Below are positions 24,714-34,000 of a stretch of DNA of 64,000 bases, piece after piece. Origin of the DNA: Mycolicibacterium vulneris (GTDB taxonomy: Bacteria; Actinomycetota; Actinomycetes; Mycobacteriales; Mycobacteriaceae). Each line of letters begins with the position of its first letter. Positions within the stretch are counted from its first letter, which is position 1. The notes under the pieces were generated by a model. It was not told the origin of the DNA, did no database searches, and was given only the letters and a program-made list of their open reading frames with translations. A program made the position numbers and the translations under genes. The stretch lies in assembly GCF_002104765.1 (NCBI RefSeq), contig NZ_NCXM01000025.1, positions 1 to 64,000 on the forward strand, read 5' to 3'.

Positions 24714-24748
24714 GGGCCATTGGACCCCGCATCGGTGCCATTGGTCCC
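24714..24748. promoter_or_regulatory. Tandem DosR boxes exactly 21 bp apart
   Basis: GGGCCATTGGACCC (24714-24727) and GTGCCATTGGTCCC (24735-24748) each match the consensus at 10 of 14 positions. Their 21-bp centre spacing puts them on one helical face, favouring cooperative binding. They lie 48 and 69 bases before the GNAT start (24666) and just after the dosS stop. Confidence 0.65.
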
Positions 24749-24772
24749 GTACGCATTGATGCGGACGGCGGG

Positions 24773-26506
24773 TCAGCGAGTCGTGAGCGGAGCGCTCCAG
24801 TGAACGCGCGTACCCCCGGTAGCCTCGTTGGAAATCGCGCAGCGGCCCCCGAGTTGTTCCGCGCGGTAAAGCATATTCGCCAGGCCGCTGCGCCTGTGAT
24901 TGTCAGCCGGCATGCCGCTTCCGTTGTCGACGATGTCGAGCGTCAGCATGTCTCCGACATTGATGTCGACTGTCAGTCGCGAGGCGCCGGAGTGACGGAC
25001 GGCGTTGCTCACGGCTTCCGCGACGACGGCTTCGGCATGCTCGGCAAGCTCACCGTCGACAGCGGTCGTCGGCCCGTGCACACGTACGGTCGTGACAATG
25101 TCACGGTTTTCCGTGAGGTCGGTGATGACTCGCTGAATCCGTTGGCGGAAGCCACTTTCGTGCCCCAGTGGGGATTTCAACTGAAAAATGGTGGTGCGGA
25201 TCTCCTCGATAATGGTCTGGAGATCATCCAGCGTTCTATTGAGTCGTTCGACAATCTCGGGCGAACGTGCCCGGGCAACGGTGCCTTGTAGGTCCATGCC
25301 CGCTGCGAACAATCTTTGGATGACGTGGTCGTGCAAGTCGTGCGCGATGCGCTCACGCTCGGCCACCAGGGTCAGCTGGCGGGCATGCTCGCGAGCGGAG
25401 GCGAGCATCAGAGCCAGTGCCGCGTGGGTGGCGAAATCGCGTACCAGGTCTAGGTAACCGTCATCGAACGGCGGCCGATCGGCGCTGCGCGCCAATGCAA
25501 TCACTCCGGCGACTTCATCCTGGGTCCGCAACGGCATCAGGATCGCGCTGCGTTGCCCGACGTCGGTGAAAGCCTTGATCGGATAGCTCAATGACTCGGT
25601 GATCACCGGCTCACCAGAGCGGAACACAGCACCGCTAGTCGAGGCATCCACCGGAATCCGTTGACCGATCACCTCGGAGGCGTTGAGTCCCACCGCCGCC
25701 GAGATCACCAGGGTGTCAATCTCGTCGACGGGTAGGTCGGCATCGGGCGGCACCAGCACGATCGCCTGCTCGGATTCGGTGAGAGCGCACGCGCGGTCGG
25801 CGATCAATTGCATTGGGGTCAGATATGATTCAGCATTGGACAGCAGAGCGGTGGTGATCTCTCGACTGACTTCCATCCATTTCACCGACATGCGTTCGCG
25901 CTCGAAGAGTTGCGCATTGTCGATCGCAACGGCCGCCGCAATCGCGAGAGCCCGTGCGGCAACCTCATCGGAGTCTGAGAACGCTCGACCCGGCTCGTCG
26001 TGGGTCAGGTAAAGATTGCCGAAAACCGCTCCACGGATGGTGATGGGCACCCCGATAAAGCCTTGCATGGCCGGATGATGATCTGGGAAGCCGACCGCAG
26101 CCGGGTGTCTCGTGAGGTCGTCCAGGCGCAAAGCCGGCGTGTCGAGAAGCGAGACTGAAAGAACTCCCTTACCGATGGGCAGATGCCCGATCCGTTCCGT
26201 TGTGGCGGAGTCGATGCCGTCGTGGATAAACGAGATCAACGTACCGCCGGGATCACGTACGGCAAGCGCCGCGTAGGGAGCACGGGTCAGATCCTTGGCA
26301 GCGTGAACGATCCGGCGCAGCGTCGCGTCGAGATCAAGATCTGAGCCGATTTCAACGATCACACGCAGCAATCGCTCCATCTGATCGCGCGCTGCCAGCA
26401 GCTCGTCGAGCTGCTGGTGCATCTTGCTCACCAGTCCACGATCGCCCAGTCCGGCAAAAGCCGACCCGTTATCGTCGTTGGCCACCCGACGTGATACCTC
26501 CGGCAA
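24773..26506 (-). CDS. dosS: Hypoxia sensor histidine kinase DosS/DevS
   Basis: A 577-residue membrane-free sensor kinase with two GAF domains (about 60-205 and 225-370), a HisKA_3 dimerisation domain with phospho-acceptor His389 (RIAHDLHDH) and an ATPase domain with NAVRHS and DNGSGMP. GAF-A keeps the segment PDHHPAMQGFIGVPI, whose His144 corresponds to the heme ligand His149 of M. tuberculosis DevS, so it should bind heme and sense O2, NO or CO. It lies 127 bases downstream of dosR on the same strand. A left half-site of a DosR box (GGGGACTAAG, bottom strand near 26577-26586) occurs in the gap. Confidence 0.94.
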   Translation of the reverse strand: MPEVSRRVANDDNGSAFAGLGDRGLVSKMHQQLDELLAARDQMERLLRVIVEIGSDLDLDATLRRIVHAAKDLTRAPYAALAVRDPGGTLISFIHDGIDSATTERIGHLPIGKGVLSVSLLDTPALRLDDLTRHPAAVGFPDHHPAMQGFIGVPITIRGAVFGNLYLTHDEPGRAFSDSDEVAARALAIAAAVAIDNAQLFERERMSVKWMEVSREITTALLSNAESYLTPMQLIADRACALTESEQAIVLVPPDADLPVDEIDTLVISAAVGLNASEVIGQRIPVDASTSGAVFRSGEPVITESLSYPIKAFTDVGQRSAILMPLRTQDEVAGVIALARSADRPPFDDGYLDLVRDFATHAALALMLASAREHARQLTLVAERERIAHDLHDHVIQRLFAAGMDLQGTVARARSPEIVERLNRTLDDLQTIIEEIRTTIFQLKSPLGHESGFRQRIQRVITDLTENRDIVTTVRVHGPTTAVDGELAEHAEAVVAEAVSNAVRHSGASRLTVDINVGDMLTLDIVDNGSGMPADNHRRSGLANMLYRAEQLGGRCAISNEATGGTRVHWSAPLTTR

Positions 26507-26633
26507 CTAACCCCCGTAGCAACTGCGCGTTACACAATGCGAGTCCGAAGGCATCAACGCGGAGGTGCTCAGCCCAGCTTAGTCCCCTCAGGCACTCACC
26601 CCCAACAGTAAATTGGGCCGCCGATGACCGTCC

Positions 26634-27296
26634 TCACAGGTCAGAGGCCTGCCGCCGGGGGGTTGAGTGCTGATCCAACCTCGTTGCAAAGACCGCGGCT
26701 TGAGTACGCCGCTCCATGCCGAGTTTGGCCAGCAACCGCGATACGTAGTTCTTCACCGTTTTCTCGGCCAGGAACATCCGGGCGGCGATCTGTCTGTTGG
26801 TCAAGCCCTCGCCGAGCAGGCCCAGAAGCGTTCGCTCCTGCTCGGTCAATCCGGATAGCGGATCCTTGTGTTCCGTGCCGCCCCGGAGCTTGGCCATCAG
26901 CGCTGTCGCCGCGCGACTGTCCAGCAGCGATTTACCGGCACCCACGTCCTTGATCGCTTGAGCAAGTTCCATCCCCCGGATGTCCTTGACGACGTACCCG
27001 CTGGCACCAGCCAGGATGGCCTCCAGCATCGCCTCGTCGGACGTGAACGACGTCAACATCAGACACCGCAACTCCGGAAGCTCCGACAGGAGGTCACGGC
27101 ACAACTCGATGCCGTTTCCGTCAGGAAGGCGCACATCGAGTACGGCTACGTCGGGCTTCGTCGCGGTTATCCGCACCATCGCTTCGGACACCGAACCCGC
27201 ATCACCGATGACTTCCAGCTCGGGATCGGAGGCGAGCAGATCGGTAAGCCCGCGGCGGACGACTTCGTGATCGTCGACCAAAAAGACCGTAACCAT
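26634..27296 (-). CDS. dosR: Dormancy response regulator DosR/DevR
   Basis: A 220-residue NarL-type regulator almost identical in pattern to M. tuberculosis DosR. It has a receiver domain with phospho-acceptor Asp54 (AVLDVRLPDG), switch residues LTSFTS and Lys (VVKDI), a linker, and a LuxR-type helix-turn-helix with LTEQERTLLGLLGEGLTNRQ and the DNA-contacting AEKTVKNYVSRLLAKLGMERRTQ. It binds DosR boxes found throughout the window. The ATG at 27296 is 15 bases after the upstream USP gene, as in the Rv3134c-dosR-dosS operon. Confidence 0.97.
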   Translation of the reverse strand: MVTVFLVDDHEVVRRGLTDLLASDPELEVIGDAGSVSEAMVRITATKPDVAVLDVRLPDGNGIELCRDLLSELPELRCLMLTSFTSDEAMLEAILAGASGYVVKDIRGMELAQAIKDVGAGKSLLDSRAATALMAKLRGGTEHKDPLSGLTEQERTLLGLLGEGLTNRQIAARMFLAEKTVKNYVSRLLAKLGMERRTQAAVFATRLDQHSTPRRQASDL

Positions 27297-27311
27297 GGCG
27301 AGCCCGTCCTT

Positions 27312-28169
27312 TCACAGATGTCGGCCGTTGACGACCAGCAGCGAGCAGCCGGCGTCTTGGAGTACGGCACTGCCGACCGGTCCTATTAGTTCCTGGAGAT
27401 GGTCACGGTTGTCGGAGCCGACAATCGCCAGTTGCACCGATCCGCGGTTGCCCGCCAGATACTCCAGAAGAGTGTTGTGCACCGCCGCCGACTCCACCTG
27501 AACATGCGGGTAACGACGTCTCCAACCGGCCAGCCGACGATCCAGGTCGGCGACTGCCGGGCGGTCGTGCTTGCCTTCGATCGCCGCATCGTAGGACACG
27601 CTTCGCCGGCACATGATTGCGCGAACGGTGGCGTTACGCATCCGAGCTTCCTCCATGGCAATGCCCAGCAACTTGGCGCTGTCGGGAGAATTGTCCACCT
27701 CGACGACGATCCCCGGCGCCGAACGGTCGGGTTGATCGTGAGACCTGCGAATGATGGCCGTGGGACACGGCGCGGAGACGGCCAGAGCGGCAGCGGTGGA
27801 ACCCACCCGGCCCGGTCGAAAATGGCGCAGGCCCACCGCACCCACACATGTCATGGCCGCGGATGCCGACGCGTCGAGCAACGACCTGACCGTCGGCCCC
27901 CGGACGATCTCCATCTCCGTCTTCGCTTGGCGTCCCGTGGCTTCGATTGCCCTGAGCGCGCGTCCGATTGCGGTTTCCGCGGTGGACGACATGCGGTCCA
28001 GAGCTTCCGGCTCGACATGGCGCCCATCGCCATACTCGATCACATGAAGCAATCGCAGCGGAGCGTCCCGATCCACCGCTTCGTCCACAGCCCAGAGAGC
28101 GGCCTGCAATGCCGCCTTCGACCCGTCGACACCCACGACGATTGGGCGCTCTCTAGGTAACTCGTTCAT
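27312..28169 (-). CDS. Universal stress protein, Rv3134c-like, in the dosR operon
   Basis: A 285-residue USP. Domain 1 has the start strand VVGVDGSKAALQAALWAVDEAV; the second domain is diverged and lacks a full ATP loop, as in Rv3134c. The ATG at 28169 gives an N-terminus of the same length as Rv3134c; a GTG at 28193 would overlap the upstream USP stop. The order USP-dosR-dosS is conserved with M. tuberculosis, where the operon promoter lies before the USP gene. Its role in DosR signalling is unsettled. Confidence 0.9.
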   Translation of the reverse strand: MNELPRERPIVVGVDGSKAALQAALWAVDEAVDRDAPLRLLHVIEYGDGRHVEPEALDRMSSTAETAIGRALRAIEATGRQAKTEMEIVRGPTVRSLLDASASAAMTCVGAVGLRHFRPGRVGSTAAALAVSAPCPTAIIRRSHDQPDRSAPGIVVEVDNSPDSAKLLGIAMEEARMRNATVRAIMCRRSVSYDAAIEGKHDRPAVADLDRRLAGWRRRYPHVQVESAAVHNTLLEYLAGNRGSVQLAIVGSDNRDHLQELIGPVGSAVLQDAGCSLLVVNGRHL

Positions 28170-28185
28170 GGGCAAGCTCTGCGAC

Positions 28186-28956
28186 CTAGTCACGGACGAT
28201 CAGCACTGAGCAGCTCGGATAACCCACAATCGGGTGATAATTTGGTGTGCCAAGGTCGGCGATGTGGCTGGCGTCGGCCCTGCCTACAACCGCGAGTTCG
28301 ATCGCACTGCTGCGGTTCTCAGAAGACCTTGAGCCGGTGCCGGCTGCGACGATCTGGACGGGCACGTCCGGATAGCGCCGAATCCAGCTGTTCAGGCGCC
28401 GATCGATCTGCCGCACCGTGGCGTTGCGCCGACGTCCTTCCTCCATAGCCTGGTGGATAACCTCTTCGTTGTCGGGCTCGTCGTTGAGCACGACGGCGAT
28501 CACCCCGGGCCGTGCCGGCGTTCCGTCGGGGCTGGTCCGGATGATCGCCACCGGGCAATGTGCCCGCGAGGCCAACGCGGCCTCGGTTGCGCCCAGCAGC
28601 TTGTCGACCGCCCACCGGCGCTGGTCGGTACCGACACACACCAGCGCGGCGTCCAACGATTCATCGATCAGTACCTGTTCTGGGTCGCCTGACAGCAGGA
28701 CCGTTTCAACCTCAACGGGTTTCCCCATGCCGTGCACCGCAACTTCAGCTTGGTAAAGGGCGGTTTCGCCGGCCTCGACTTCCCAGTCGGACGGTTGCGC
28801 CGACGTGGATCGCGATCCCCTGCGTCCGGCGACATGGACGAGGCGGAGGGGCAGCTGTCGCGTGATCGCCTCGTCGACCGCCCATTTCGCCGCGTTCACC
28901 CCAGCTTGCGACCCGTCGATGCCGACGACCACCGACTTCGAGTGCAGCTGATTCAT
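28186..28956 (-). CDS. Universal stress protein, Rv2028c-like, first gene of the dosR operon
   Basis: A 256-residue USP with VVVGIDGSQAGVNAAKWAVDEA at the N-terminus and a shortened, diverged second half. It has the size and position relative to pfkB expected of Rv2028c (pfkB is next upstream). Here it is also 16 bases upstream of the Rv3134c-like gene, so it probably leads the USP-USP-dosR-dosS transcript. A DosR box lies 80-94 bases before its ATG. Confidence 0.88.
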   Translation of the reverse strand: MNQLHSKSVVVGIDGSQAGVNAAKWAVDEAITRQLPLRLVHVAGRRGSRSTSAQPSDWEVEAGETALYQAEVAVHGMGKPVEVETVLLSGDPEQVLIDESLDAALVCVGTDQRRWAVDKLLGATEAALASRAHCPVAIIRTSPDGTPARPGVIAVVLNDEPDNEEVIHQAMEEGRRRNATVRQIDRRLNSWIRRYPDVPVQIVAAGTGSRSSENRSSAIELAVVGRADASHIADLGTPNYHPIVGYPSCSVLIVRD

Positions 28957-29035
28957 CAGAGCTCCTGGTCTAGCTGTTGCGGTCGCTCACCGATCGCCTC
29001 AATGACAGGCTATGGATTCTTCACCCGTTATGGAG

Positions 29036-29049
29036 GGGTCCTTAGGCCC
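29036..29049. promoter_or_regulatory. DosR box before the USP-USP-dosR-dosS operon
   Basis: GGGTCCTTAGGCCC matches the consensus at 11 of 14 positions; with flanks it is a 16-base near-palindrome (29035-29050). Its place before the operon encoding DosR indicates positive autoregulation, as known in M. tuberculosis. Confidence 0.72.
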
Positions 29050-29078
29050 CATGTCAACAGCCGTTCGTCCCATACCGT

Positions 29079-30059
29079 TCACGGGCGTGTGAGGTCATAA
29101 GGCTCAGCGGCAAGGGCGAACAATTTCTCGATGTCCGCTCGGCTGCAGACTTCCGTACCGGGTGTCATCGACATCGCTGCGCCCGCGGCTATACCCAAGC
29201 GAACGGATTTGACCAGCGGCCATCCGCGACTGAGCCCAGTCGTGATAGCGCCAACCATCGCGTCGCCCGCGCCAACGCCGCTCCCACCGCCACGTACCGA
29301 GATTGCGGAGAATCGCTGGCTGACGTGCCGGGTCGCGAGAAGCGCTCCCCGAGACCCCAGTGACACCAGGACCACTTGCGCACAGCCGTTTTCGACAAGC
29401 GAACGTGCGGCGGCCAATTGCTCCGACTCGGTGGCAAGGAGGCGCCCAACACGCTCGCCCAGTTCCCGCACGCTCGCCTTGAGGAGATGAACACCCGAAA
29501 CGATGTGCTGCAATCCACCGCCCGACGTGTCCAGAACAAGGCGTGAGTCCGCATCCTGGCAGATGTCGGCAACCCGCTGATAGTAGTCAGGCGGCACGCC
29601 CGGTGGCAGGCTTCCGCTCGCGACGACCAAGTCGGCGGACTCCGCCTGCGCCCGTAGCCGACGGAGGCACCGCGACTGTTCGGCAGCCGACAGCCGCGGG
29701 CCGGGAAGAACGAAACGGTATTGCTTGCCGGAACTGTTCTCGTTGACGGTGAAGCTTTCACGTGTCGGCGCTGCGATGTCGACCTGCTGACAGGGCACTC
29801 CCTCATCCGCGACCAGCGATGCGACAAGAGCACCGGCCGGTCCGCCGGCGGTGAAAACGGCCGATACCGAAGCGCCGAGGACGTTCGCGACGCGAGCAAC
29901 GTTGATGCCGCCGCCACCCGGGTCGTAACGCGTTGTCTGGCAGCGCATTTTGTCGGTCGGCCGCACCACGTCAACACTTGTTGTGATGTCCAGAGCCGGA
30001 TTCATGGTCAAAGTGACGATCTGCACTCGGCCGGGGGTCGATTGGGTTCGCGCATCCAT
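29079..30059 (-). CDS. pfkB: PfkB-family phosphofructokinase
   Basis: A 326-residue ribokinase-fold sugar kinase like Rv2029c. Visible features are the N-terminal TLTMNPALDIT typical of 6-phosphofructokinase II and tagatose-6-P kinases, GGGGINVARVANVLG, and the C-terminal signature RGGGSGVGAGDAMVGA with the catalytic Asp in GAGD. It phosphorylates fructose-6-phosphate in glycolysis. The ATG at 30059 was chosen over longer options because it starts the conserved region. It lies 23 bases after the Rv2030c-like gene in the hspX operon. Confidence 0.92.
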   Translation of the reverse strand: MDARTQSTPGRVQIVTLTMNPALDITTSVDVVRPTDKMRCQTTRYDPGGGGINVARVANVLGASVSAVFTAGGPAGALVASLVADEGVPCQQVDIAAPTRESFTVNENSSGKQYRFVLPGPRLSAAEQSRCLRRLRAQAESADLVVASGSLPPGVPPDYYQRVADICQDADSRLVLDTSGGGLQHIVSGVHLLKASVRELGERVGRLLATESEQLAAARSLVENGCAQVVLVSLGSRGALLATRHVSQRFSAISVRGGGSGVGAGDAMVGAITTGLSRGWPLVKSVRLGIAAGAAMSMTPGTEVCSRADIEKLFALAAEPYDLTRP

Positions 30060-30082
30060 GTCCGTTGACTTCGCTTCGTTGA

Positions 30083-32125
30083 TCACAGTCCGGTGGGATA
30101 CGTTTCCGGTGTTTCCCCGGCGATCCACAGGCTGGTGGGCTCCAGAGGTTCCAGCGCCCTGGTTCCATCAATATGGATCATCGCGTCGAATTGGTCGGCG
30201 GGCCGGACATGAAAGTAGTGGCTCTGCCGTTCCGTTTCGGGCCGGTAAATGACGCCGATGGCACGACCCAGCCGAACCGCGCTGAGCGGCTCGGCGGCTT
30301 CCGGGCTGATGAGCGGCGAAATCAAGAACGAGGTCTTACCGGTGTCGTGCAGAAGTTCTTCGATGCTTCCGTTGAGCGCCGGCCGAATGGCCTTTCGTTC
30401 GGCCAAGCCGCCCCACTCGCTGGCAGCGGTCACCGTGCCGCAGTAGGTGCTGAAACCGATCAGCCGGGACTCCTCACCGAATTGCTGCCGGACAAGCTGT
30501 CCGAGCGTGAGCTGCCCGTCCGCCCAGACCTCGGTCGCCCGGGCATCACCGACATGAGAATTGTGGGCCCACACCACGATTCGCGCTGATGGAACATCCG
30601 AATGACGGTCCAGATGTCTTACCAGCGCCTGGAGTGTCTGCGCCATGTGCCTGTCACGCAAGTTCCACGAGTTGACGCGCCCGCTGAACATCGCTCGGTA
30701 GTACATCTCTGCGTTACGAACCGTCTGCGCATTCTGCTCGGCGTAGAAGAGTTCATCTTCGGCGAGCAGTCCATCCATGCGCGCGTAGGTCAGTGCGTTG
30801 CGATGGATCTCGACCAGCTGTTCGACCGCTTGCGTCTCACATGACGGGCCGGCACCGAACGCCGCCGAAAAACCATACGCCTGACCATCATCGGCCGAGG
30901 CATGGTCGAAGCATGCATAACGCTCCCGCGCCCGCGCCGCCGCCTTCGGATCGACCTTGTCGAGATAGCTGATAACTTCCTGCAACGATCGGTGCAGGCT
31001 GTACAGATCGAGCCCGTAGAACCCGGCCTGCCGATGCCCGTTTGCCCCCTGCCGTTGGTTTCGCAGGCGCAGCCAGTCAACGAAATCACGAACGACCGTG
31101 TTGCGCCACATCCAGGCCGGAAAGCGCTCGAAGCCGCTCAACGCCGCGTCGGCGCTGTCGTCTTCGCCCCGACCGTGAACGTACCGATTCACCCGGTAGG
31201 CGTCAGGCCAGTCAGCCTCCGCGGCGACTGCGCAGAAGCCTTTGTCGTCGATCAGCCATTTCGTGATCGCGGCCCGTGCCTCGTAGAACTCCTGCGTGCC
31301 ATGCGAGCTCTCGCCGATCAGCACGATTCGCGCATCGCCTATCAGCTCGTCCAACGCCTCACGCGGTGGGACACCCGCCGGCGCGTCGATGGCCACGCTG
31401 GCGATGACCTGCGCAGGCATCACCTCGGTGACAGTTGTGTTCGACGCTCCTGTGGTGGGTGTGGCAAGAAGCTGGCGCACCTCGTCATCGGTTACCTGAC
31501 GAAAATCCCAGAACGACTCACCGACGGCGAAAAATGGGGTCGGCATGCTGGCGCACACGACGTCGTCCACCAGGCCCGCGAATTCCCGGCATGTAGATTC
31601 GGGCGCCGCGGGCACGGCCATCACGATGTGGGCGGGCTCGGCCTCGCGCAGAGCCTGTACCGCCGCGAACATGCTTGCGCCGGTGGCCAATCCATCATCG
31701 ACGAGGATGACCGTCTTGCCGGTCACGTCTACCGGTGGACGCCCGTCGCGATAAACGGCCTCGCGCCGGACAAGTTCCCGCCCTTCACGTTGGGCGATGA
31801 AGCGTAACTGCTGCGGCGTTATCCGCAGGCCTCGCACCACATCGTCATTGACGACGACGCGCCCCCCGCTGGCGAGAGCCCCGACCGCGAACTCTTCATG
31901 CCCGGGAACACCGAGCTTGCGGACGATGAAGGCATCCAGCGGGGCGTGCAACGCAGCTGCTACCTCCCACGCCACGGGCAGCCCTCCCCTGGCCAAACCC
32001 AAGACGACCACGTCGGGTCGGTCGCGGTAGGCGCCGAGGAGGTTCGCCAGGACCCGCCCGGCCTCGCCGCGGTCACGAAACACGCGCCGTGGCGAGCGCC
32101 GGGCTACGTCAGCCGCTCTGGTCAT
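30083..32125 (-). CDS. Phosphoribosyltransferase-erythromycin esterase fusion (Rv2030c-like)
   Basis: A 680-residue two-domain protein matching Rv2030c (681). Residues about 1-220 are a type I phosphoribosyltransferase domain with the PRPP loop VILVDDGLATGAS. Residues about 240-680 are an erythromycin-esterase-like domain with LIGESSHGTQEFYEAR and conserved histidines (VWAHNSH). The real substrate of either domain is unknown; the N-terminal domain is of the predicted PRTase type often fused in stress operons. Its ATG overlaps the hspX stop by 4 bases, so it is translated from the hspX transcript. Confidence 0.92.
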   Translation of the reverse strand: MTRAADVARRSPRRVFRDRGEAGRVLANLLGAYRDRPDVVVLGLARGGLPVAWEVAAALHAPLDAFIVRKLGVPGHEEFAVGALASGGRVVVNDDVVRGLRITPQQLRFIAQREGRELVRREAVYRDGRPPVDVTGKTVILVDDGLATGASMFAAVQALREAEPAHIVMAVPAAPESTCREFAGLVDDVVCASMPTPFFAVGESFWDFRQVTDDEVRQLLATPTTGASNTTVTEVMPAQVIASVAIDAPAGVPPREALDELIGDARIVLIGESSHGTQEFYEARAAITKWLIDDKGFCAVAAEADWPDAYRVNRYVHGRGEDDSADAALSGFERFPAWMWRNTVVRDFVDWLRLRNQRQGANGHRQAGFYGLDLYSLHRSLQEVISYLDKVDPKAAARARERYACFDHASADDGQAYGFSAAFGAGPSCETQAVEQLVEIHRNALTYARMDGLLAEDELFYAEQNAQTVRNAEMYYRAMFSGRVNSWNLRDRHMAQTLQALVRHLDRHSDVPSARIVVWAHNSHVGDARATEVWADGQLTLGQLVRQQFGEESRLIGFSTYCGTVTAASEWGGLAERKAIRPALNGSIEELLHDTGKTSFLISPLISPEAAEPLSAVRLGRAIGVIYRPETERQSHYFHVRPADQFDAMIHIDGTRALEPLEPTSLWIAGETPETYPTGL

Positions 32126-32577
32126 CGCGCACCGCGGTCACTGTCCGTTGGCGCCGAATGCACTTCAATGCGCCGCTCGGCCGGCTTCGCTTCCGAGACC
32201 GCCACCGAGACAGTGAGAATCCCTTGATCGTAGGTGGCGTCGATGCTTCCCTCGTCGGCGCCGGCCGGCAGCGACACGCTCCGGATGAATGAGCCGTACG
32301 AGAACTCCGACCGTCCATCGAAGTCCTTCTTCTCGGCACGCTCTGCCCTAATGGTCAGTTGTCCGTCGCGCACGGTGATATCGATGTCCTTTGCTGGGTC
32401 AATACCCGGCATTTCGGCGCGAACCACGTAGTGGCCGTCCTTCATCTCGTCCTCGAGCCGCATCACGCGGGTGTCGAAGGCGGGGCGCAGCCCTGTCAAG
32501 GACGGAAAACCGGCGAACAGCTCCGAAAACTCCGGGAACAGCGATATCGGTCGGCGCCGAACGGAAACGGTACTCAT
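32122..32577 (-). CDS. hspX: Alpha-crystallin (Hsp20) chaperone HspX/Acr
   Basis: A 151-residue small heat-shock protein. The N-terminus (VRRRPISLFPEFSELFAGFPS) is the HspX type, followed by the alpha-crystallin domain (MKDGHYVVRAEMPGIDP to YDQGILTVSVAVSE). It is an ATP-independent holdase, strongly induced by hypoxia through DosR. The ATG at 32577 is preceded by AGGAGATAACG. It is first in the hspX-Rv2030c-pfkB operon, with a DosR box 70-83 bases upstream. Confidence 0.96.
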   Translation of the reverse strand: MSTVSVRRRPISLFPEFSELFAGFPSLTGLRPAFDTRVMRLEDEMKDGHYVVRAEMPGIDPAKDIDITVRDGQLTIRAERAEKKDFDGRSEFSYGSFIRSVSLPAGADEGSIDATYDQGILTVSVAVSEAKPAERRIEVHSAPTDSDRGAR

Positions 32578-32646
32578 CGTTATCTCCTGATGACGAGATT
32601 GGTATCTGCCACTATCCATCGCACCAATCGGCCGGCGGCGCCGAAA

Positions 32647-32660
32647 GGGACCGAAGTCCC
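32647..32660. promoter_or_regulatory. DosR box of the hspX operon
   Basis: GGGACCGAAGTCCC matches the consensus at 12 of 14 positions, 70-83 bases before hspX. A weaker partner (9 of 14) may lie at 32706-32719, overlapping the end of the upstream gene. Confidence 0.82.
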
Positions 32661-32711
32661 CGGGTGGTAGGTCGTTCGTCAGCTCGCTCCACCGACCATC
32701 AGCTATGCCCG

Positions 32712-32951
32712 CTAGTCCCGTCCGGACAGTGCGCTGATGCACGCCATGACGCGGTCGAGCACGAAACCGAACGCGTCGCCGTCTTCAGCGATGCTGAAGA
32801 GTCCCCGCTGACGAAGGAACCCCTCAAGCCGCCGATCCAGCGGCCAGTCCGCATAAGTGTCGCCCGCATACGGGGAGTTGGTGAATTGCCAAGCGAGAGC
32901 ATCGACATCGGAGTCGGTCAGCAACGACCGATCGCCGGTGGGAGACGCCAT
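32712..32951 (-). CDS. Small hypothetical protein
   Basis: A 79-residue acidic protein with segments DVDALAWQFTNSPYAGDTYADWPLDRRLEGFLRQRG and a C-terminal helix. It has no membrane segment or recognised motif. The ATG at 32951 lies 8 bases after the stop of the Acg-like gene, so the two form an operon. Its place between two DosR-type genes points to a hypoxia-associated role; the function is unknown. Confidence 0.72.
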   Translation of the reverse strand: MASPTGDRSLLTDSDVDALAWQFTNSPYAGDTYADWPLDRRLEGFLRQRGLFSIAEDGDAFGFVLDRVMACISALSGRD

Positions 32952-32959
32952 AGCACTTC

Positions 32960-33943
32960 CTAGCGTCGGATTCGCAGCACGTCGCGCAGAGGGCGCCGCG
33001 GTGTCGGGTGGGGTGTCAACTCGCCCTCGGTCTCGACCCCCACCCGGATCAAGATCTGCGGCGATGCGATGCGACCTGTGAGGTCCCGAATCATCTCCCG
33101 GGTAGCTTCCAGCTCCGTGACATGTGTTACCGGACAGGTCGACAAGCCGGCCATCGTGCACTCCAGCAAGATCGTTGACAGCGCCTCGCCGCATCGGAGG
33201 GCATCGACCCCCGTGTCTCCCAGCGTCGACAGCACGAGGATCTTCGCTTCGTCGTAGGTGCCTGCGGAGCTCCGCTCGTCGAGCGGGTCGATGGGGAACC
33301 GGCGGTTCGCATCGACCCTGCGGTCATCTGACTCTGAAACCAGTGCGCTTTCTGGAATACCTTCGAACTTCCTCAACGGCGATGTCCACCAATCTAATTC
33401 ATGGTGATAATCGTCGTCGTAGCGGCGCAGGGCTTCGGTCAGCCGGGCCGCCTCCGCCAGGCGCGGTCGCGCATCTTGGCCCAGCACGTCGAGAGCGACG
33501 GAATCGCCTACCAATGCATTACGAAGCACCGGTTCCAACGACGCCCAGTGCTTGGGCGGCCGGAACGGTAGCCGGCTTGTCCGGCGACGCGCTATCGCGC
33601 CGGCAAGGTCGCGGCGAGCCTGCGCCACATAGTCGGCCGGCATGAGGTCTATCGAGGCGAGATGGTCGAGATTGCTCGGATTGGGAAACTCATCGACCTT
33701 CGTGTTCCAACCCACTGCAGCCATCGCGACCCGGAAGTGATCGAGCGCCGCGCCACAGCTGATCATCGCCTCTCGACCGGACCTATCGGCCGATGTCACG
33801 GTTCTATGCGGGTCAAGGAATAGGTCGACGCTGCTGCCGCCGGCAACCCAATGCCAGGGCTGACTGTTGTGCAGCGACGGAGCGCGACATGCCAGCTCGA
33901 CTGCCGCTGCGATCACCTCGGTGTCCGCGGTCATCTGGGCCAT
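32960..33943 (-). CDS. Acg-family nitroreductase-like protein (Rv2032/Rv3131 type)
   Basis: A 327-residue protein of the actinobacterial Acg family: a fused, dimer-in-one nitroreductase fold that keeps ELACRAPSLHNSQPWHW and TPRRPLRDVLRIRR. Family members include the DosR-induced Rv2032 (acg), Rv3127 and Rv3131. Acg itself lacks classic reductase activity and may sequester FMN, so an enzyme activity should not be assumed. The ATG at 33943 is chosen because conserved sequence starts within ten residues. A DosR box lies 58-71 bases upstream. Confidence 0.9.
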   Translation of the reverse strand: MAQMTADTEVIAAAVELACRAPSLHNSQPWHWVAGGSSVDLFLDPHRTVTSADRSGREAMISCGAALDHFRVAMAAVGWNTKVDEFPNPSNLDHLASIDLMPADYVAQARRDLAGAIARRRTSRLPFRPPKHWASLEPVLRNALVGDSVALDVLGQDARPRLAEAARLTEALRRYDDDYHHELDWWTSPLRKFEGIPESALVSESDDRRVDANRRFPIDPLDERSSAGTYDEAKILVLSTLGDTGVDALRCGEALSTILLECTMAGLSTCPVTHVTELEATREMIRDLTGRIASPQILIRVGVETEGELTPHPTPRRPLRDVLRIRR

Positions 33944-34000
33944 GACTTCACCTGCCTGTCCTATGGCTACGACCTTCTGGCATACGGACAATCGGCGCCA

